Assembly (NCBI GenBank): GCA_025934455.1
Contig: JAICYA010000105.1
Coordinates: forward strand, 1 to 6,891
Source: Rudaea sp.
GTDB taxonomy: Bacteria > Pseudomonadota > Gammaproteobacteria > Xanthomonadales > Rhodanobacteraceae
Direction: 5' to 3'
Length of the DNA stretch: 6,891 nt
Under the pieces are notes generated by a model that saw only the letters and a list, made by a program, of their open reading frames with translations, was not told where the DNA came from and searched no databases. Positions within the stretch are counted from its first letter, which is position 1, and every line of letters starts with the position of its first letter. Below, one piece after another: positions 1-6,251 of the stretch. A program made the translations under genes and the position numbers.

Positions 1-799
1 GATGGGTGCCGGGGAGGTTCAGCGACGCCATCAGTTCCGGATGATGCGCGAGATCGACATTCTGCACGCACCAGTCGTACAGCGGACGGTGATCCTCGAA
101 TTCGAGCGTGCACAGCGAATGCGTGATGCCTTCGACCGCGTCCGAGATGCAGTGCGCGTAGTCGTACATCGGATAGATGCACCAGGCGTCGCCGGTGTTC
201 TGGTGCGGCACCTTGCGGATGCGGTACAGGGCCGGATCGCGCAGGTTGATGTTGCCGCTGGCCATGTCGATCTTCGCGCGCACGGTCCTGGCGCCGTCGG
301 CGAATTCGCCCTTGCGCATGCGCTGGAACAGATCCAGATTCTCGTTGATCGAGCGATCGCGGTATGGCGAATTGTGGCCGGGTTCGGTCAGCGTGCCGCG
401 ATATTCGCGCACTTCGTCTGCCGAAAGATCGCAGACGAAAGCCTTGCCGTCGCGGATGAGTTTTTCCGCGCAGCGATAGAACACCTCGAAGTAGTCCGAA
501 GCGTGGCGCAGTTCCGTCCAGTCGAAGCCGAGCCATTGCACGTCGGCCTTGATCGACTCGACGTATTCGACGTCCTCTTTCGCGGGATTGGTGTCGTCGA
601 AACGCAGGTTGCAGCTGCCGCCGAACTCGCGCGCGATGCCGAAATTCAGACAGATCGACTTGGCGTGGCCCAGGTGCAGGTAACCGTTCGGCTCCGGCGG
701 AAAGCGCGTGCCGACGCGGCCGCCATGCTTGCCGGCAGCGCGTTCGTCGAGGACGATCTGGCGGATGAAATTGTGGCTGACAGGGCTGGTGTCGGTCAT
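1..799 (-). CDS. glnS: Glutaminyl-tRNA synthetase, N-terminal half (cut by left edge)
   Basis: Class I aminoacyl-tRNA synthetase that charges tRNA-Gln with glutamine using ATP, in the cytoplasm. Reading the minus strand from the ATG at 799-797 gives 266 residues that stay in frame to the window edge. The class I HIGH signature is seen as [16 protein letters not shown] at residues 34-49. Other GlnRS blocks follow: [13 protein letters not shown] (about 64-76, contacts the glutamyl-adenylate in the E. coli enzyme), [11 protein letters not shown] (131-141), SPYRDRS (144-150), [15 protein letters not shown] (175-189) and [14 protein letters not shown] (207-220). The match to E. coli GlnRS is close to residue-by-residue from NFIRQI onward. 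E. coli GlnRS is about 554 residues, so roughly half, including the KMSKS loop and anticodon-binding beta-barrels, lies off-window. Upstream of the start I see no good Shine-Dalgarno. The motifs separate it from glutamyl-tRNA synthetase. Confidence 0.97.
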   Translation of the reverse strand, partial: MTDTSPVSHNFIRQIVLDERAAGKHGGRVGTRFPPEPNGYLHLGHAKSICLNFGIAREFGGSCNLRFDDTNPAKEDVEYVESIKADVQWLGFDWTELRHASDYFEVFYRCAEKLIRDGKAFVCDLSADEVREYRGTLTEPGHNSPYRDRSINENLDLFQRMRKGEFADGARTVRAKIDMASGNINLRDPALYRIRKVPHQNTGDAWCIYPMYDYAHCISDAVEGITHSLCTLEFEDHRPLYDWCVQNVDLAHHPELMASLNLPGTH

Positions 800-826
800 G
801 GCGCAGGCAGTCGAATCGGATCGCCA

Positions 827-835
827 AGTTTAGCA
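827..835 (-). promoter_or_regulatory. glnS: Possible extended -10 promoter for glnS
   Basis: On the minus strand this site reads TGCTAAACT: a TG dinucleotide, one base, then TAAACT, which matches TATAAT at four of six positions. This is the extended -10 arrangement, which can work without a -35 box, and I find no good -35 at 16-19 bp upstream. Transcription would begin near 820, leaving a leader of about 20 bases before the glnS ATG. It is the only reasonable candidate in the 80-base divergent region, but one weak site in GC-rich DNA is poor evidence. Confidence 0.3.
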
Positions 836-879
836 GGGCAGGCTTGGTCTGCGGCGCTTGCGCATGGGACAATCGCGGC

Positions 880-1662
880 ATGTTGCACGACAAGAAAATC
901 GCCGTCGTCATGCCGGCCTACCGGGCCGAGAAGACCCTGGAGGAATGTTTCCGGGCGATTCCGCACGACGTCGTCGACGACATCGTGCTGGTCGACGATG
1001 CCAGCGACGACGCGACCCTGGCCGTGGCCGATCGCCTGGGCATCCGCAGCCACCGCCATCCGCGCAATCGCGGTTACGGCGGCAACCAGAAGACGTGCTA
1101 CGCGCTGGCGCTGCAAACCGATGCGGACATCGTGGTAATGCTGCATCCGGATTACCAGTACGATCCGCGTCTGATCACGCCGATGGCGGGCATGATCGCG
1201 TCGGGCGTGTACGACGTGGTGCTCGGCTCGCGTATCCTCGGCAATACCGCGCTTGCCGGCGGCATGCCGCTGTACAAATACGTATTCAATCGTGCGTTGA
1301 CGTTCGCGCAGAACCTGCTCGTCGGCGCCAAGTTGTCCGAATACCACACCGGCTATCGCGCTTTTTCCCGGCGCGTGCTGGAAACCCTGCCGCTGGCGGC
1401 GAACTCCGACGATTTCGTTTTCGACAACCAGATGCTCGTGCAGGCGCTGGCGTTCGGCATGCGCATCGGCGAGGTGTCGTGTCCGACGCGCTACTTCCCG
1501 GAGGCGAGCCAGATCAGCTTCGCGCGTTCGCTGCGCTATGGCTTGGGTGTGGTGAAGACGAGCATCGTGTTCCGCTTGTGGAAGTGGAAGCTCGCCAAGC
1601 CGCGATTTCTTTCCGCCGATGCGGGCCTGCGTTTGACGGCGGCAGTGGAGGCCGATTCTTGA
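880..1662 (+). CDS. Family 2 glycosyltransferase, polyprenyl-phosphate sugar synthase-like
   Basis: Predicted GT-A fold enzyme of 260 residues, resembling the dolichyl/polyprenyl-phosphate mannose (DPM) synthase group. Such enzymes move a sugar from a nucleotide-sugar to a lipid phosphate on the cytoplasmic face of the membrane. Motifs in order: KKIAVVMPAYRAEKTLEE (5-22, nucleotide-binding strand), VLVDDASDD (36-44), NRGYGGNQKT (63-72), VVMLHPDYQYDP (85-96, in the place of the metal-binding DxD), LGSRILG (115-121), SEYHTGYRAFSRR (153-165) and NSDDFVFDNQM (175-185). Unlike GtrB or ArnC there are no C-terminal membrane helices. The start chosen is the ATG at 880, which places the first beta strand as usual for the family; an in-frame TTG at 844 would add 12 unconserved residues. 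The stop overlaps the start of the next gene, so the two are probably co-translated. The sugar and lipid cannot be read from sequence. Confidence 0.9.
   Translation: MLHDKKIAVVMPAYRAEKTLEECFRAIPHDVVDDIVLVDDASDDATLAVADRLGIRSHRHPRNRGYGGNQKTCYALALQTDADIVVMLHPDYQYDPRLITPMAGMIASGVYDVVLGSRILGNTALAGGMPLYKYVFNRALTFAQNLLVGAKLSEYHTGYRAFSRRVLETLPLAANSDDFVFDNQMLVQALAFGMRIGEVSCPTRYFPEASQISFARSLRYGLGVVKTSIVFRLWKWKLAKPRFLSADAGLRLTAAVEADS
1647..1651 (+). promoter_or_regulatory. Strong ribosome binding site fixing a TTG start
   Basis: GGAGG, a perfect anti-Shine-Dalgarno match, lies inside the last codons of the family 2 glycosyltransferase, seven bases before the TTG at 1659-1661. The TTG overlaps the upstream stop as TTGA. 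No ATG or GTG in that frame is comparably placed before the first membrane helix, so this site decides the start of the membrane glycosyltransferase. Confidence 0.8.
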
Positions 1663-3305
1663 TCGCCAACTTGCGCAAGGCCGCGACGCCTGCAGTCGCA
1701 TGGTGGATTGTATTCGCCGCGGCATGGGCCGCCGCCGTGTTCTTGCGCTGTTGGCAATTCGGCGATCAAATCCTGATCGACGACGAATGGCACGCCATCC
1801 AGAAATTGCTGTATGCGGATTATGCCGGCATTGCCACGCATTTTGGCGTCGCCGACTACAGCATCCCGCTGACGCTCTACGATCGCTTCCTGTCCCTGCA
1901 TGGCGGTTTGAGCGAGTGGCGCATGCGCCTGCCGATGTTGTTGTCCGGCATCGCGTTGGTCGCCGTTGCACCGTGGTTGATGCGACGGCGGCGGGCGCCG
2001 GCCGCGACGATGGCGACGTGGAGCGTGCTGTTGGCGATTTCGCCGATCATGGTCTACCACAGCCGCACGGCACGGCCCTACGCGATCACGACATTGCTCG
2101 TCTTCGTTGCCATCGTCGCCTTTTTTGAGTGGTGGCAAAGGCGTGAACGGCAATGGGCGACGACGTATGTGTTCGCCACTTTCCTCGCCGGCTGGCTGCA
2201 CCTGATCACGCTGCCGTACCTGGTGATGCCTTTCGTATTTTGCGCCGTGGCAGGGCTGCTGCGCGGGCGCGAACGGTGGCGCGATCTGACGCAGTTGTCG
2301 TTGCTCGGGGTGATCGTCGCGCTGCCGTTGGCAGCGGCGTTGTTGCCGCCACTGCTCAACGACATGGGCGCGCTTGCGGCGAAATCGGGAACCGGATACG
2401 TCACGGTTCACAGCGTATACCGCGCTTCGCTGCTGGCGCTGGGCGTGCACCAGGCGCTGCCTTTCACGATCTTGCTGGCCCTGAGCGGACTCGGCGCGTG
2501 GTCATGGTGGCGGCGCGAGGCACAGTTCGTGGCGTACGTCGTCACGATCGTCGCCGTGGCGGCGGGCGCCGTCCTGCTCGCGCACCCGGCATGGGTGCAG
2601 AATCCGGGTACGCTTGCACGCTACCTGCAACCCTCGCTGCCGTTCGTGTTGTTGTTCGCTGCCGAAGGCGTCGCCGTGGTGTTGTCGCGGCTCGCTTCGG
2701 TGGTGCAGGCGGCGATCGTCGTTTTTGCGGCCGCTGCGCTGTTTTATGCCGGACCGATGCCCGCCTACCTGTATTGGCCGAACCAGCTCATGGGCCATCC
2801 GTATTTCCAGTACGACTATGCGTCCGAATCCAATCCTTACCGCACGACTCTTCCGGCTGGACCGATACCCGAATTCTATCGGCGTCTCGCCGCACTCCCG
2901 CCAGCTTCACTGACCCTGGTCGAAGCGCCGTGGTCGGTTCGCAGCGACCAGGACCCGCAAGAACTCTATCAGGCCAGGCATCGCCAGCGCATCCTGATCG
3001 GCATGGTTGCTCCGGAATGCGGCATGCCGCCGGCATATGGGCAGTATCCGGAAACCCGCGGTATGCGCTTGCGCGAAGTCCGGCATTTGTCGGCGATCCT
3101 GCGCGGCGAATCGATAGGCGCCGATTTCCTGGTCATGCACCTGCACGCATGGCCGGTGTACGTGCCGCCACCGGAGTGGCCGGACGTACGCGGATGCCTG
3201 CCGCTGGTCGAGGCGAAATTGGGGCCCGCGGTCTACCGCGATCGCGACCTGGAAGTGTTTGCCTTGTCGGCCAAGGCGCGTTCCGTCGTGTCGACATGGC
3301 ACTGA
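1659..3305 (+). CDS. GT-C membrane glycosyltransferase, ArnT/PMT-like (GT39/GT83 type)
   Basis: A 548-residue integral membrane protein, probably transferring a sugar from a polyprenyl-phosphate carrier to an acceptor on the periplasmic side. The first helix (about 13-29) is followed by a loop with IDDEWHA (40-46), the acidic motif typical of the first loop of GT-C enzymes. Next come RLPMLLSG (90-97), a helix at about 117-134, and YHSRTARPYAIT (133-144), a conserved GT-C segment. Further hydrophobic stretches lie near 141-157, 168-200, 213-229, 265-284, 289-308, 326-344 and 347-364. Residues 370-548 form a mostly soluble C-terminal part, likely periplasmic, as in ArnT-type enzymes. It starts at TTG behind GGAGG and overlaps the previous gene by four bases. 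Its neighbour is a lipid-phosphate sugar synthase-like enzyme, and such a pair (compare ArnC/ArnT) commonly makes and uses one sugar donor. The acceptor (lipid A, other glycan or protein) is unknown, and sequence similarity is at family level only. Confidence 0.83.
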   Translation: MIANLRKAATPAVAWWIVFAAAWAAAVFLRCWQFGDQILIDDEWHAIQKLLYADYAGIATHFGVADYSIPLTLYDRFLSLHGGLSEWRMRLPMLLSGIALVAVAPWLMRRRRAPAATMATWSVLLAISPIMVYHSRTARPYAITTLLVFVAIVAFFEWWQRRERQWATTYVFATFLAGWLHLITLPYLVMPFVFCAVAGLLRGRERWRDLTQLSLLGVIVALPLAAALLPPLLNDMGALAAKSGTGYVTVHSVYRASLLALGVHQALPFTILLALSGLGAWSWWRREAQFVAYVVTIVAVAAGAVLLAHPAWVQNPGTLARYLQPSLPFVLLFAAEGVAVVLSRLASVVQAAIVVFAAAALFYAGPMPAYLYWPNQLMGHPYFQYDYASESNPYRTTLPAGPIPEFYRRLAALPPASLTLVEAPWSVRSDQDPQELYQARHRQRILIGMVAPECGMPPAYGQYPETRGMRLREVRHLSAILRGESIGADFLVMHLHAWPVYVPPPEWPDVRGCLPLVEAKLGPAVYRDRDLEVFALSAKARSVVSTWH

Positions 3306-3369
3306 CGGCTTTACCGAAACCGCGGAAAGCAGTAGCGTGCGTTGCAACGCCGCCGCGCGGGTGACTGGC

Positions 3370-3642
3370 ATGCAAATCGTCTATCGGGCCGCAAACATCA
3401 TCGACGCGAATCTGGTCAAGAACGCGCTCGATGCCGAGGGTATTCCCGCCTTCGTCGGCGGCCAGTACCTGACCGGCGCAATCGGTGAGTTGCCGCCGAT
3501 GCCGCTGGTCAACGTGATGGTGGCCGAAATCGACTGGCCGCGCGCGCGCGCGATCGCGCAAAGCATCGATGCCGAATTGGCCGAACGCCGCGCCGAACCG
3601 CAATCCGACCTGGATACCGGCTGGCTGCCGGAACCCGTATAG
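3370..3642 (+). CDS. Small DUF2007-family protein
   Basis: A 90-residue soluble protein with the DUF2007 pattern (annotated in databases as 'putative signal transducing protein'; actual role unknown). The N-terminus QIVYRAANIIDANLVKNALD is a beta strand followed by a helix. It continues into EGIPAFVGGQYLTGAIGELP (about 24-43), the family's ligand-like glycine-rich segment, then LVNVMVAEIDWPRARAIAQ. The fold resembles a compact ACT/PII-like alpha-beta domain. The ATG at 3370 is chosen because it begins exactly at the conserved strand; a GTG nine bases upstream is possible, and the ribosome site (GGGTGA at 3359-3364) is mediocre. It lies 64 bases after the membrane glycosyltransferase and eight bases before the glutathione transferase-like gene, whose Shine-Dalgarno overlaps this gene's stop codon. 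That links its expression more closely to the downstream genes. Confidence 0.8.
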   Translation: MQIVYRAANIIDANLVKNALDAEGIPAFVGGQYLTGAIGELPPMPLVNVMVAEIDWPRARAIAQSIDAELAERRAEPQSDLDTGWLPEPV

Positions 3643-3644
3643 GA
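3641..3644 (+). promoter_or_regulatory. Ribosome binding site sharing the preceding stop codon
   Basis: AGGA stands six bases before the ATG at 3651. Its first two bases are the last two of the TAG stop of the DUF2007 gene, so a ribosome finishing that gene sits on the site for the next. This implies translational coupling. Confidence 0.65.
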
Positions 3645-3650
3645 ATCCAC

Positions 3651-4310
3651 ATGTCCACGAATCCCGTCCTCGTCATTGGCAGCAAGAATTACTCGTCCTG
3701 GTCGCTGCGCCCGTGGCTCGTGTTGCACGCGTTCGGCATCGCGTTCGATGAAATCCTGTTGCCGCTGGATGTGCCGGAATTCTATGCGCGCATCCGCGAC
3801 TACTCGCCGACCGCTCGCGTGCCGGTGCTGCACGACGGCGATGTGCGCGTGTGGGATTCGCTGGCGATCGCCGAATACGCGAACGAGCGCTGGCTCGATG
3901 GCCGCGGCTGGCCGGCCGACATGGCCGCGCGCGCGCTGGCGCGTTCGATCAGTGCCGAGATGCATTCGGGATTCGCGGCGTTGCGCAACGAATTGCCGAT
4001 GAACTGCCGCAAGCGCGTGAAGAACCATCCGACCAGCGCCGAAGCGCAGGCCGACATCGCGCGGGTCAAGGCGATCTGGCGCGAAGCGCGTGCGCGTCAT
4101 GGCAAGGGCGGGCCGTTCCTGTTCGGCGCGTTCGGCATCGCCGACGCGATGTACGCGCCGGTCGTGCTGCGTTTCGAAAGCTACGACGTCGCGCTCGATG
4201 CGGTCGAGCGCACCTATGCCGATGCGATCCTCGCCGTGCCGGCGCTACGCGACTGGCTGGCTGCGACCGTGAACGAGCCGCTCGCGCCGCTGCACGAGCA
4301 GGCCAAGTGA
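3651..4310 (+). CDS. Glutathione S-transferase-family protein
   Basis: A 219-residue cytosolic protein with the two-domain GST layout. The thioredoxin-like N-terminal domain (about 1-82) opens with VLVIGSKNYSSWSLRPWLVL (6-25). Its Ser-Ser before Trp-Ser-x-Arg is in the position of the catalytic serine of zeta/theta-like and maleylacetoacetate isomerase-like GSTs. VPVL (57-60) gives the cis-proline that contacts the glutathione backbone, and DS (69-70) is the usual gamma-glutamyl binding pair. The all-helical C-terminal domain carries FGIADAMYAPVVLRF (161-175), the conserved N-capping box region with Asp165. It belongs to a widespread bacterial GST subgroup of undefined substrate, so conjugation, isomerisation and peroxide reduction are all possible. 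The gene has a good ribosome site, sits eight bases after the DUF2007 gene and overlaps the transporter by four bases. Confidence 0.9.
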   Translation: MSTNPVLVIGSKNYSSWSLRPWLVLHAFGIAFDEILLPLDVPEFYARIRDYSPTARVPVLHDGDVRVWDSLAIAEYANERWLDGRGWPADMAARALARSISAEMHSGFAALRNELPMNCRKRVKNHPTSAEAQADIARVKAIWREARARHGKGGPFLFGAFGIADAMYAPVVLRFESYDVALDAVERTYADAILAVPALRDWLAATVNEPLAPLHEQAK

Positions 4311-5209
4311 CGGCGGCGGTTCCGCGCGCCGCGCTGTGGCGCATGTTCGCGGGTGCCGCGCTGATCAGCACGACCAGCATTTTCGTGCGCTGGGCGCACG
4401 TGGGTCCCACCGAATCCGCTTTCTGGCGCATGGCTTTCGGCGGCGTGATGTTGCTTGTCTTGTTGCTCGCCCGCGGGCAGTGGCGGGGAATCGAATGGCG
4501 CGACTGGGCGTGGCTCGTGCTGCCCGCGTTCGCGTTCGGCGCGGATCTGTTCATCTGGCATCGCAGCATCGAGTACATCGGCCCCGGCCTCGCGACACTC
4601 GTTGCGAATTTCCAGGTTTTCATCATGGCTTTGGCCGGCGTGTTGTTTTTTCGCGAGCGCCTGGGTCCGCGTTTCATCTTCGGCCTCGTGCTGGCGTTGA
4701 TCGGGCTTTGGCTGCTGGTCGGCGTGGATTGGAACTCCTTCACGCCACGCTTCCGTCTCGGCGTATGGCTCGGTCTTTCCACGGGCGTCGCCTACGCCGT
4801 GTACCTGCTCAGCCTGCGCCGCGCGCAATTGACGCGATCGAACCTCACGCCGATGCGTGCGCTGTGTCTGAACAGCTTGATCTGCGCGGCGATGTTGGCC
4901 GTCGCGGTGCTGGCCGAACACGGCAGTTTCGCGATTCCCGACGGCGAAACCTGGGCCGCGCTGCTCGGCCTCGGCCTGTTCGGCCAGGTGCTGGGCTGGG
5001 TGCTGATCGCCACCGCCATGCCGCAGTTGCCCGCTTCGCTGGTCGGGTTGCTGTTGCTTTTGCAGCCGGCGTTGTCGTTCGTGCTCGACGTGATCCTGTT
5101 TGCGCGCACGACCAGCGTGCTGGACTGGATCGGCCTCGCCCTGTCGCTGCTCGGCATCTTCGTCGGCTCGGTACGCAGGCGGCCGGCGCCGGTGGCGGAG
5201 CCGGCTTGA
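4307..5209 (+). CDS. EamA/DMT-superfamily transporter
   Basis: A 300-residue, very hydrophobic inner-membrane protein with about ten predicted helices in two repeats, the standard EamA (drug/metabolite transporter) size and layout. Repeat one begins MFAGAALISTTSIFVRWAHV (13-32), then PTESAFWRMAFGG (34-46), WHRSIEYIGPGLATLVAN (84-101) and ALAGVLFFRERLGPRFIFG (108-126); the RER after the fourth helix is typical. Repeat two runs from about 150 to 289 and includes TPMRALCLNS and LPASLVGLLLLLQPALSFVL. The tail is short and basic/proline-rich. I choose the GTG at 4307, overlapping the GST stop as GTGA, because it leaves a normal 12-residue lead into helix one. The ATG at 4343 would start at the helix edge and has no ribosome site. 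Family members export amino acids or other small metabolites; the substrate here is unknown. Linkage to a GST could hint at thiol or conjugate export, but that is a guess. Confidence 0.9.
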   Translation: MTAAVPRAALWRMFAGAALISTTSIFVRWAHVGPTESAFWRMAFGGVMLLVLLLARGQWRGIEWRDWAWLVLPAFAFGADLFIWHRSIEYIGPGLATLVANFQVFIMALAGVLFFRERLGPRFIFGLVLALIGLWLLVGVDWNSFTPRFRLGVWLGLSTGVAYAVYLLSLRRAQLTRSNLTPMRALCLNSLICAAMLAVAVLAEHGSFAIPDGETWAALLGLGLFGQVLGWVLIATAMPQLPASLVGLLLLLQPALSFVLDVILFARTTSVLDWIGLALSLLGIFVGSVRRRPAPVAEPA

Positions 5210-5218
5210 TGCATGAAT

Positions 5219-5242
5219 AGACGTCTAAACGTCTTGACGTCC
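5219..5242 (+). promoter_or_regulatory. MetJ-type operator: three tandem met boxes
   Basis: Three contiguous 8-bp units in phase: AGACGTCT (5219-5226, identical to the enterobacterial met box consensus), AAACGTCT (5227-5234, 7 of 8) and TGACGTCC (5235-5242, 6 of 8). The flanking octamers on both sides match only 3 of 8, so the array is three boxes. In E. coli, MetJ dimers with bound S-adenosylmethionine bind cooperatively to two or more adjacent boxes and repress methionine genes. Here boxes two and three cover the -35 hexamer of the metX promoter, an ideal place for repression, and the downstream genes are methionine biosynthesis genes. The regulator is inferred; metJ itself is not in the window. 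Confidence 0.85.
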
Positions 5243-5262
5243 ATAAATGCGGAAGGTAGGAT
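5234..5262 (+). promoter_or_regulatory. Sigma-70-type promoter of metX-metB
   Basis: The -35 hexamer TTGACG (5234-5239, five of six) and -10 hexamer TAGGAT (5257-5262, four of six) are separated by exactly 17 bases. Transcription should start near 5268-5270, giving a leader of about 20 bases. It is the best-matched promoter in the window, and its -35 lies within the met box array. Confidence 0.72.
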
Positions 5263-5277
5263 GCGCGTCACTCGACC

Positions 5278-5282
5278 GAGGG
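5278..5282 (+). promoter_or_regulatory. Ribosome binding site of the metX-family gene
   Basis: GAGGG lies six bases before the ATG at 5289. The in-frame ATG at 5247 has no comparable site and would lie upstream of the predicted transcription start, which supports 5289 as the true start. Confidence 0.7.
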
Positions 5283-5288
5283 CGACGC

Positions 5289-6251
5289 ATGTCCGCAACC
5301 CCGCAAACCGAATCCGCGCCGCCCTTGTGCCAGTGGACGCGTGGCGTGCTGGCCTTGCCCGATCCATTCCGGCTCGAATCCGGCGGGCATCTGCAACGCG
5401 CACAGCTGGCCTGGCAATGCGCCGGACCGGAACGCGCGCCGCTCGTCGTCGTGCTCGGCGGCATTTCCGCGCATGCGCGCTGCTGCTCTCCCGACGGCGA
5501 CGGCTGGTGGGAAAGCCAGTGCGGCGAAGGTCGTGCGCTGGATGCGCGCCGATACCGCCTGCTGTCCGTGGACTGGCTTGGCGGCGCGGACGCATCGAGT
5601 CCGGCGCGGGGCGCGCGCGTCTCAAGCGCCGACCAGGCTCGCGCCTTGCTGCTGCTCATCAACCGCCTTGGCGTGCGCCGCGTGCACCTGCTGGTCGGCG
5701 CGTCCTACGGTGGGGCGGTCGCGCAGCATCTGGCGGCCTTGCTCGGCGCGCGTCTTCGTCGCCTCGTGCTGCTGTGCGCTGCGCACCGCAGCTCGGCGTT
5801 CGCGCGTGCCCTCCGACATGTGCAACGCGCGATCCTGGAGCTTGGTGAAGATTCACGGCCTGCGCTGGCGCTGGCGCGCGAACTCGCCATCCTGGGTTAT
5901 GTCACGGCGGCTCAACTCGAAGCGCGCTTCGGCGCAACGGATGGCGTGCTGCCGTGGCTGACACATCACGGCGCCGGATTCGCCGAACGCTTCAACGCCG
6001 ACGCTTACCGCTGCCTGGGTGAATCGCTTGACGCCCATGACATCGACCCGGCCACGATTCGCGTGCCGACCACGCTGTTCGGGGTAACCGAGGATCAGCT
6101 CGTGCCGCCGTCGCTCACGCGCGACTTCATGCAGCGCGCGCCGCATTGCCGTCTCGTGGAGATTTCCTCGCGCCACGGGCACGACGCGTTCCTCAAGGAG
6201 GAGGCCGCTGTTGCCGAAGTCCTGCGCGTTGCACTGGGAGCAGGAGAATGA
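5289..6251 (+). CDS. metX: MetX-family homoserine O-acyltransferase (short form)
   Basis: An alpha/beta-hydrolase-fold enzyme of 320 residues, predicted to activate the hydroxyl of L-homoserine with an acyl group from acyl-CoA, the first committed step to methionine. Evidence in order: VVVLGGISAHA (53-63, oxyanion-hole region), GDGWWESQCGEGRALD (70-85, the WWE..G.G.A.D block of MetX), LLSVDWLGGADASSP (91-105), the nucleophile elbow GASYGG with Ser139 (137-142), VTEDQLVPP with the likely acid Asp269 (266-274), and RHGHDAFLKEE with the catalytic His298 (295-305). The GHDAFL signature separates MetX from ordinary hydrolases. It is shorter than most MetX proteins (about 350-380), with a reduced lid region. 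The acyl donor is undecided: an E. coli-like metB next door favours succinyl-CoA, but many MetX use acetyl-CoA, and some Xanthomonadales relatives acylate serine. It is transcribed from a MetJ-type promoter and overlaps metB as ATGA. Confidence 0.87.
   Translation: MSATPQTESAPPLCQWTRGVLALPDPFRLESGGHLQRAQLAWQCAGPERAPLVVVLGGISAHARCCSPDGDGWWESQCGEGRALDARRYRLLSVDWLGGADASSPARGARVSSADQARALLLLINRLGVRRVHLLVGASYGGAVAQHLAALLGARLRRLVLLCAAHRSSAFARALRHVQRAILELGEDSRPALALARELAILGYVTAAQLEARFGATDGVLPWLTHHGAGFAERFNADAYRCLGESLDAHDIDPATIRVPTTLFGVTEDQLVPPSLTRDFMQRAPHCRLVEISSRHGHDAFLKEEAAVAEVLRVALGAGE
6236..6240 (+). promoter_or_regulatory. metB: Ribosome binding site of metB
   Basis: GGGAG, inside the end of the metX-family gene, is seven bases before the metB ATG at 6248. 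A second purine run, AGGAG at 6242-6246, is too close to the ATG to be the main site. With the ATGA overlap this implies coupled translation. Confidence 0.6.

Noticed and set aside
2..1138. Long plus-strand reading frame of 378 codons across the left edge.
   Set aside because: It is antisense to glnS, whose minus-strand product matches GlnRS motifs throughout, and it then runs into the start of the GT2 gene. Its own product is Arg/Ala/Val-rich with no recognisable domain, as expected of an antisense frame in GC-rich coding DNA.
796..1971. Minus-strand reading frame of 391 codons, and similar long frames opposite the other genes (for example 1536-2450 and 4214-4921).
   Set aside because: Products are rich in Arg, His and Gln without domains and lie opposite well-identified genes. 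High GC at third positions makes such open frames common.
3339..3350. Perfect 12-base palindrome GCGTTGCAACGC in the 64-base gap before the DUF2007 gene.
   Set aside because: It has no loop or T-run, so it is not a terminator, and I recognise no regulator for it. Short GC-rich palindromes of this size are expected by chance often enough that I do not call it an operator.
3306..3369. Possible internal promoter (TTTACC about 17 bases before TAGCGT).
   Set aside because: The -10 matches at only three of six positions and the -35 at four; this is not distinguishable from background.
3539..3552. Run of seven CG dinucleotides, potentially Z-DNA-forming or a simple repeat.
   Set aside because: It falls within codons for Pro-Arg-Ala-Arg-Ala in the DUF2007 gene, whose frame is intact. 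It is ordinary codon use in GC-rich DNA.
5219..5234. The repeat before metX read as a stem-loop (AGACGT, CTAA, ACGTCT), that is, a terminator for the transporter gene.
   Set aside because: The stem is only six pairs and no T-run follows. The third in-phase octamer and the overlap with a -35 box are explained by a met box array and not by a hairpin.
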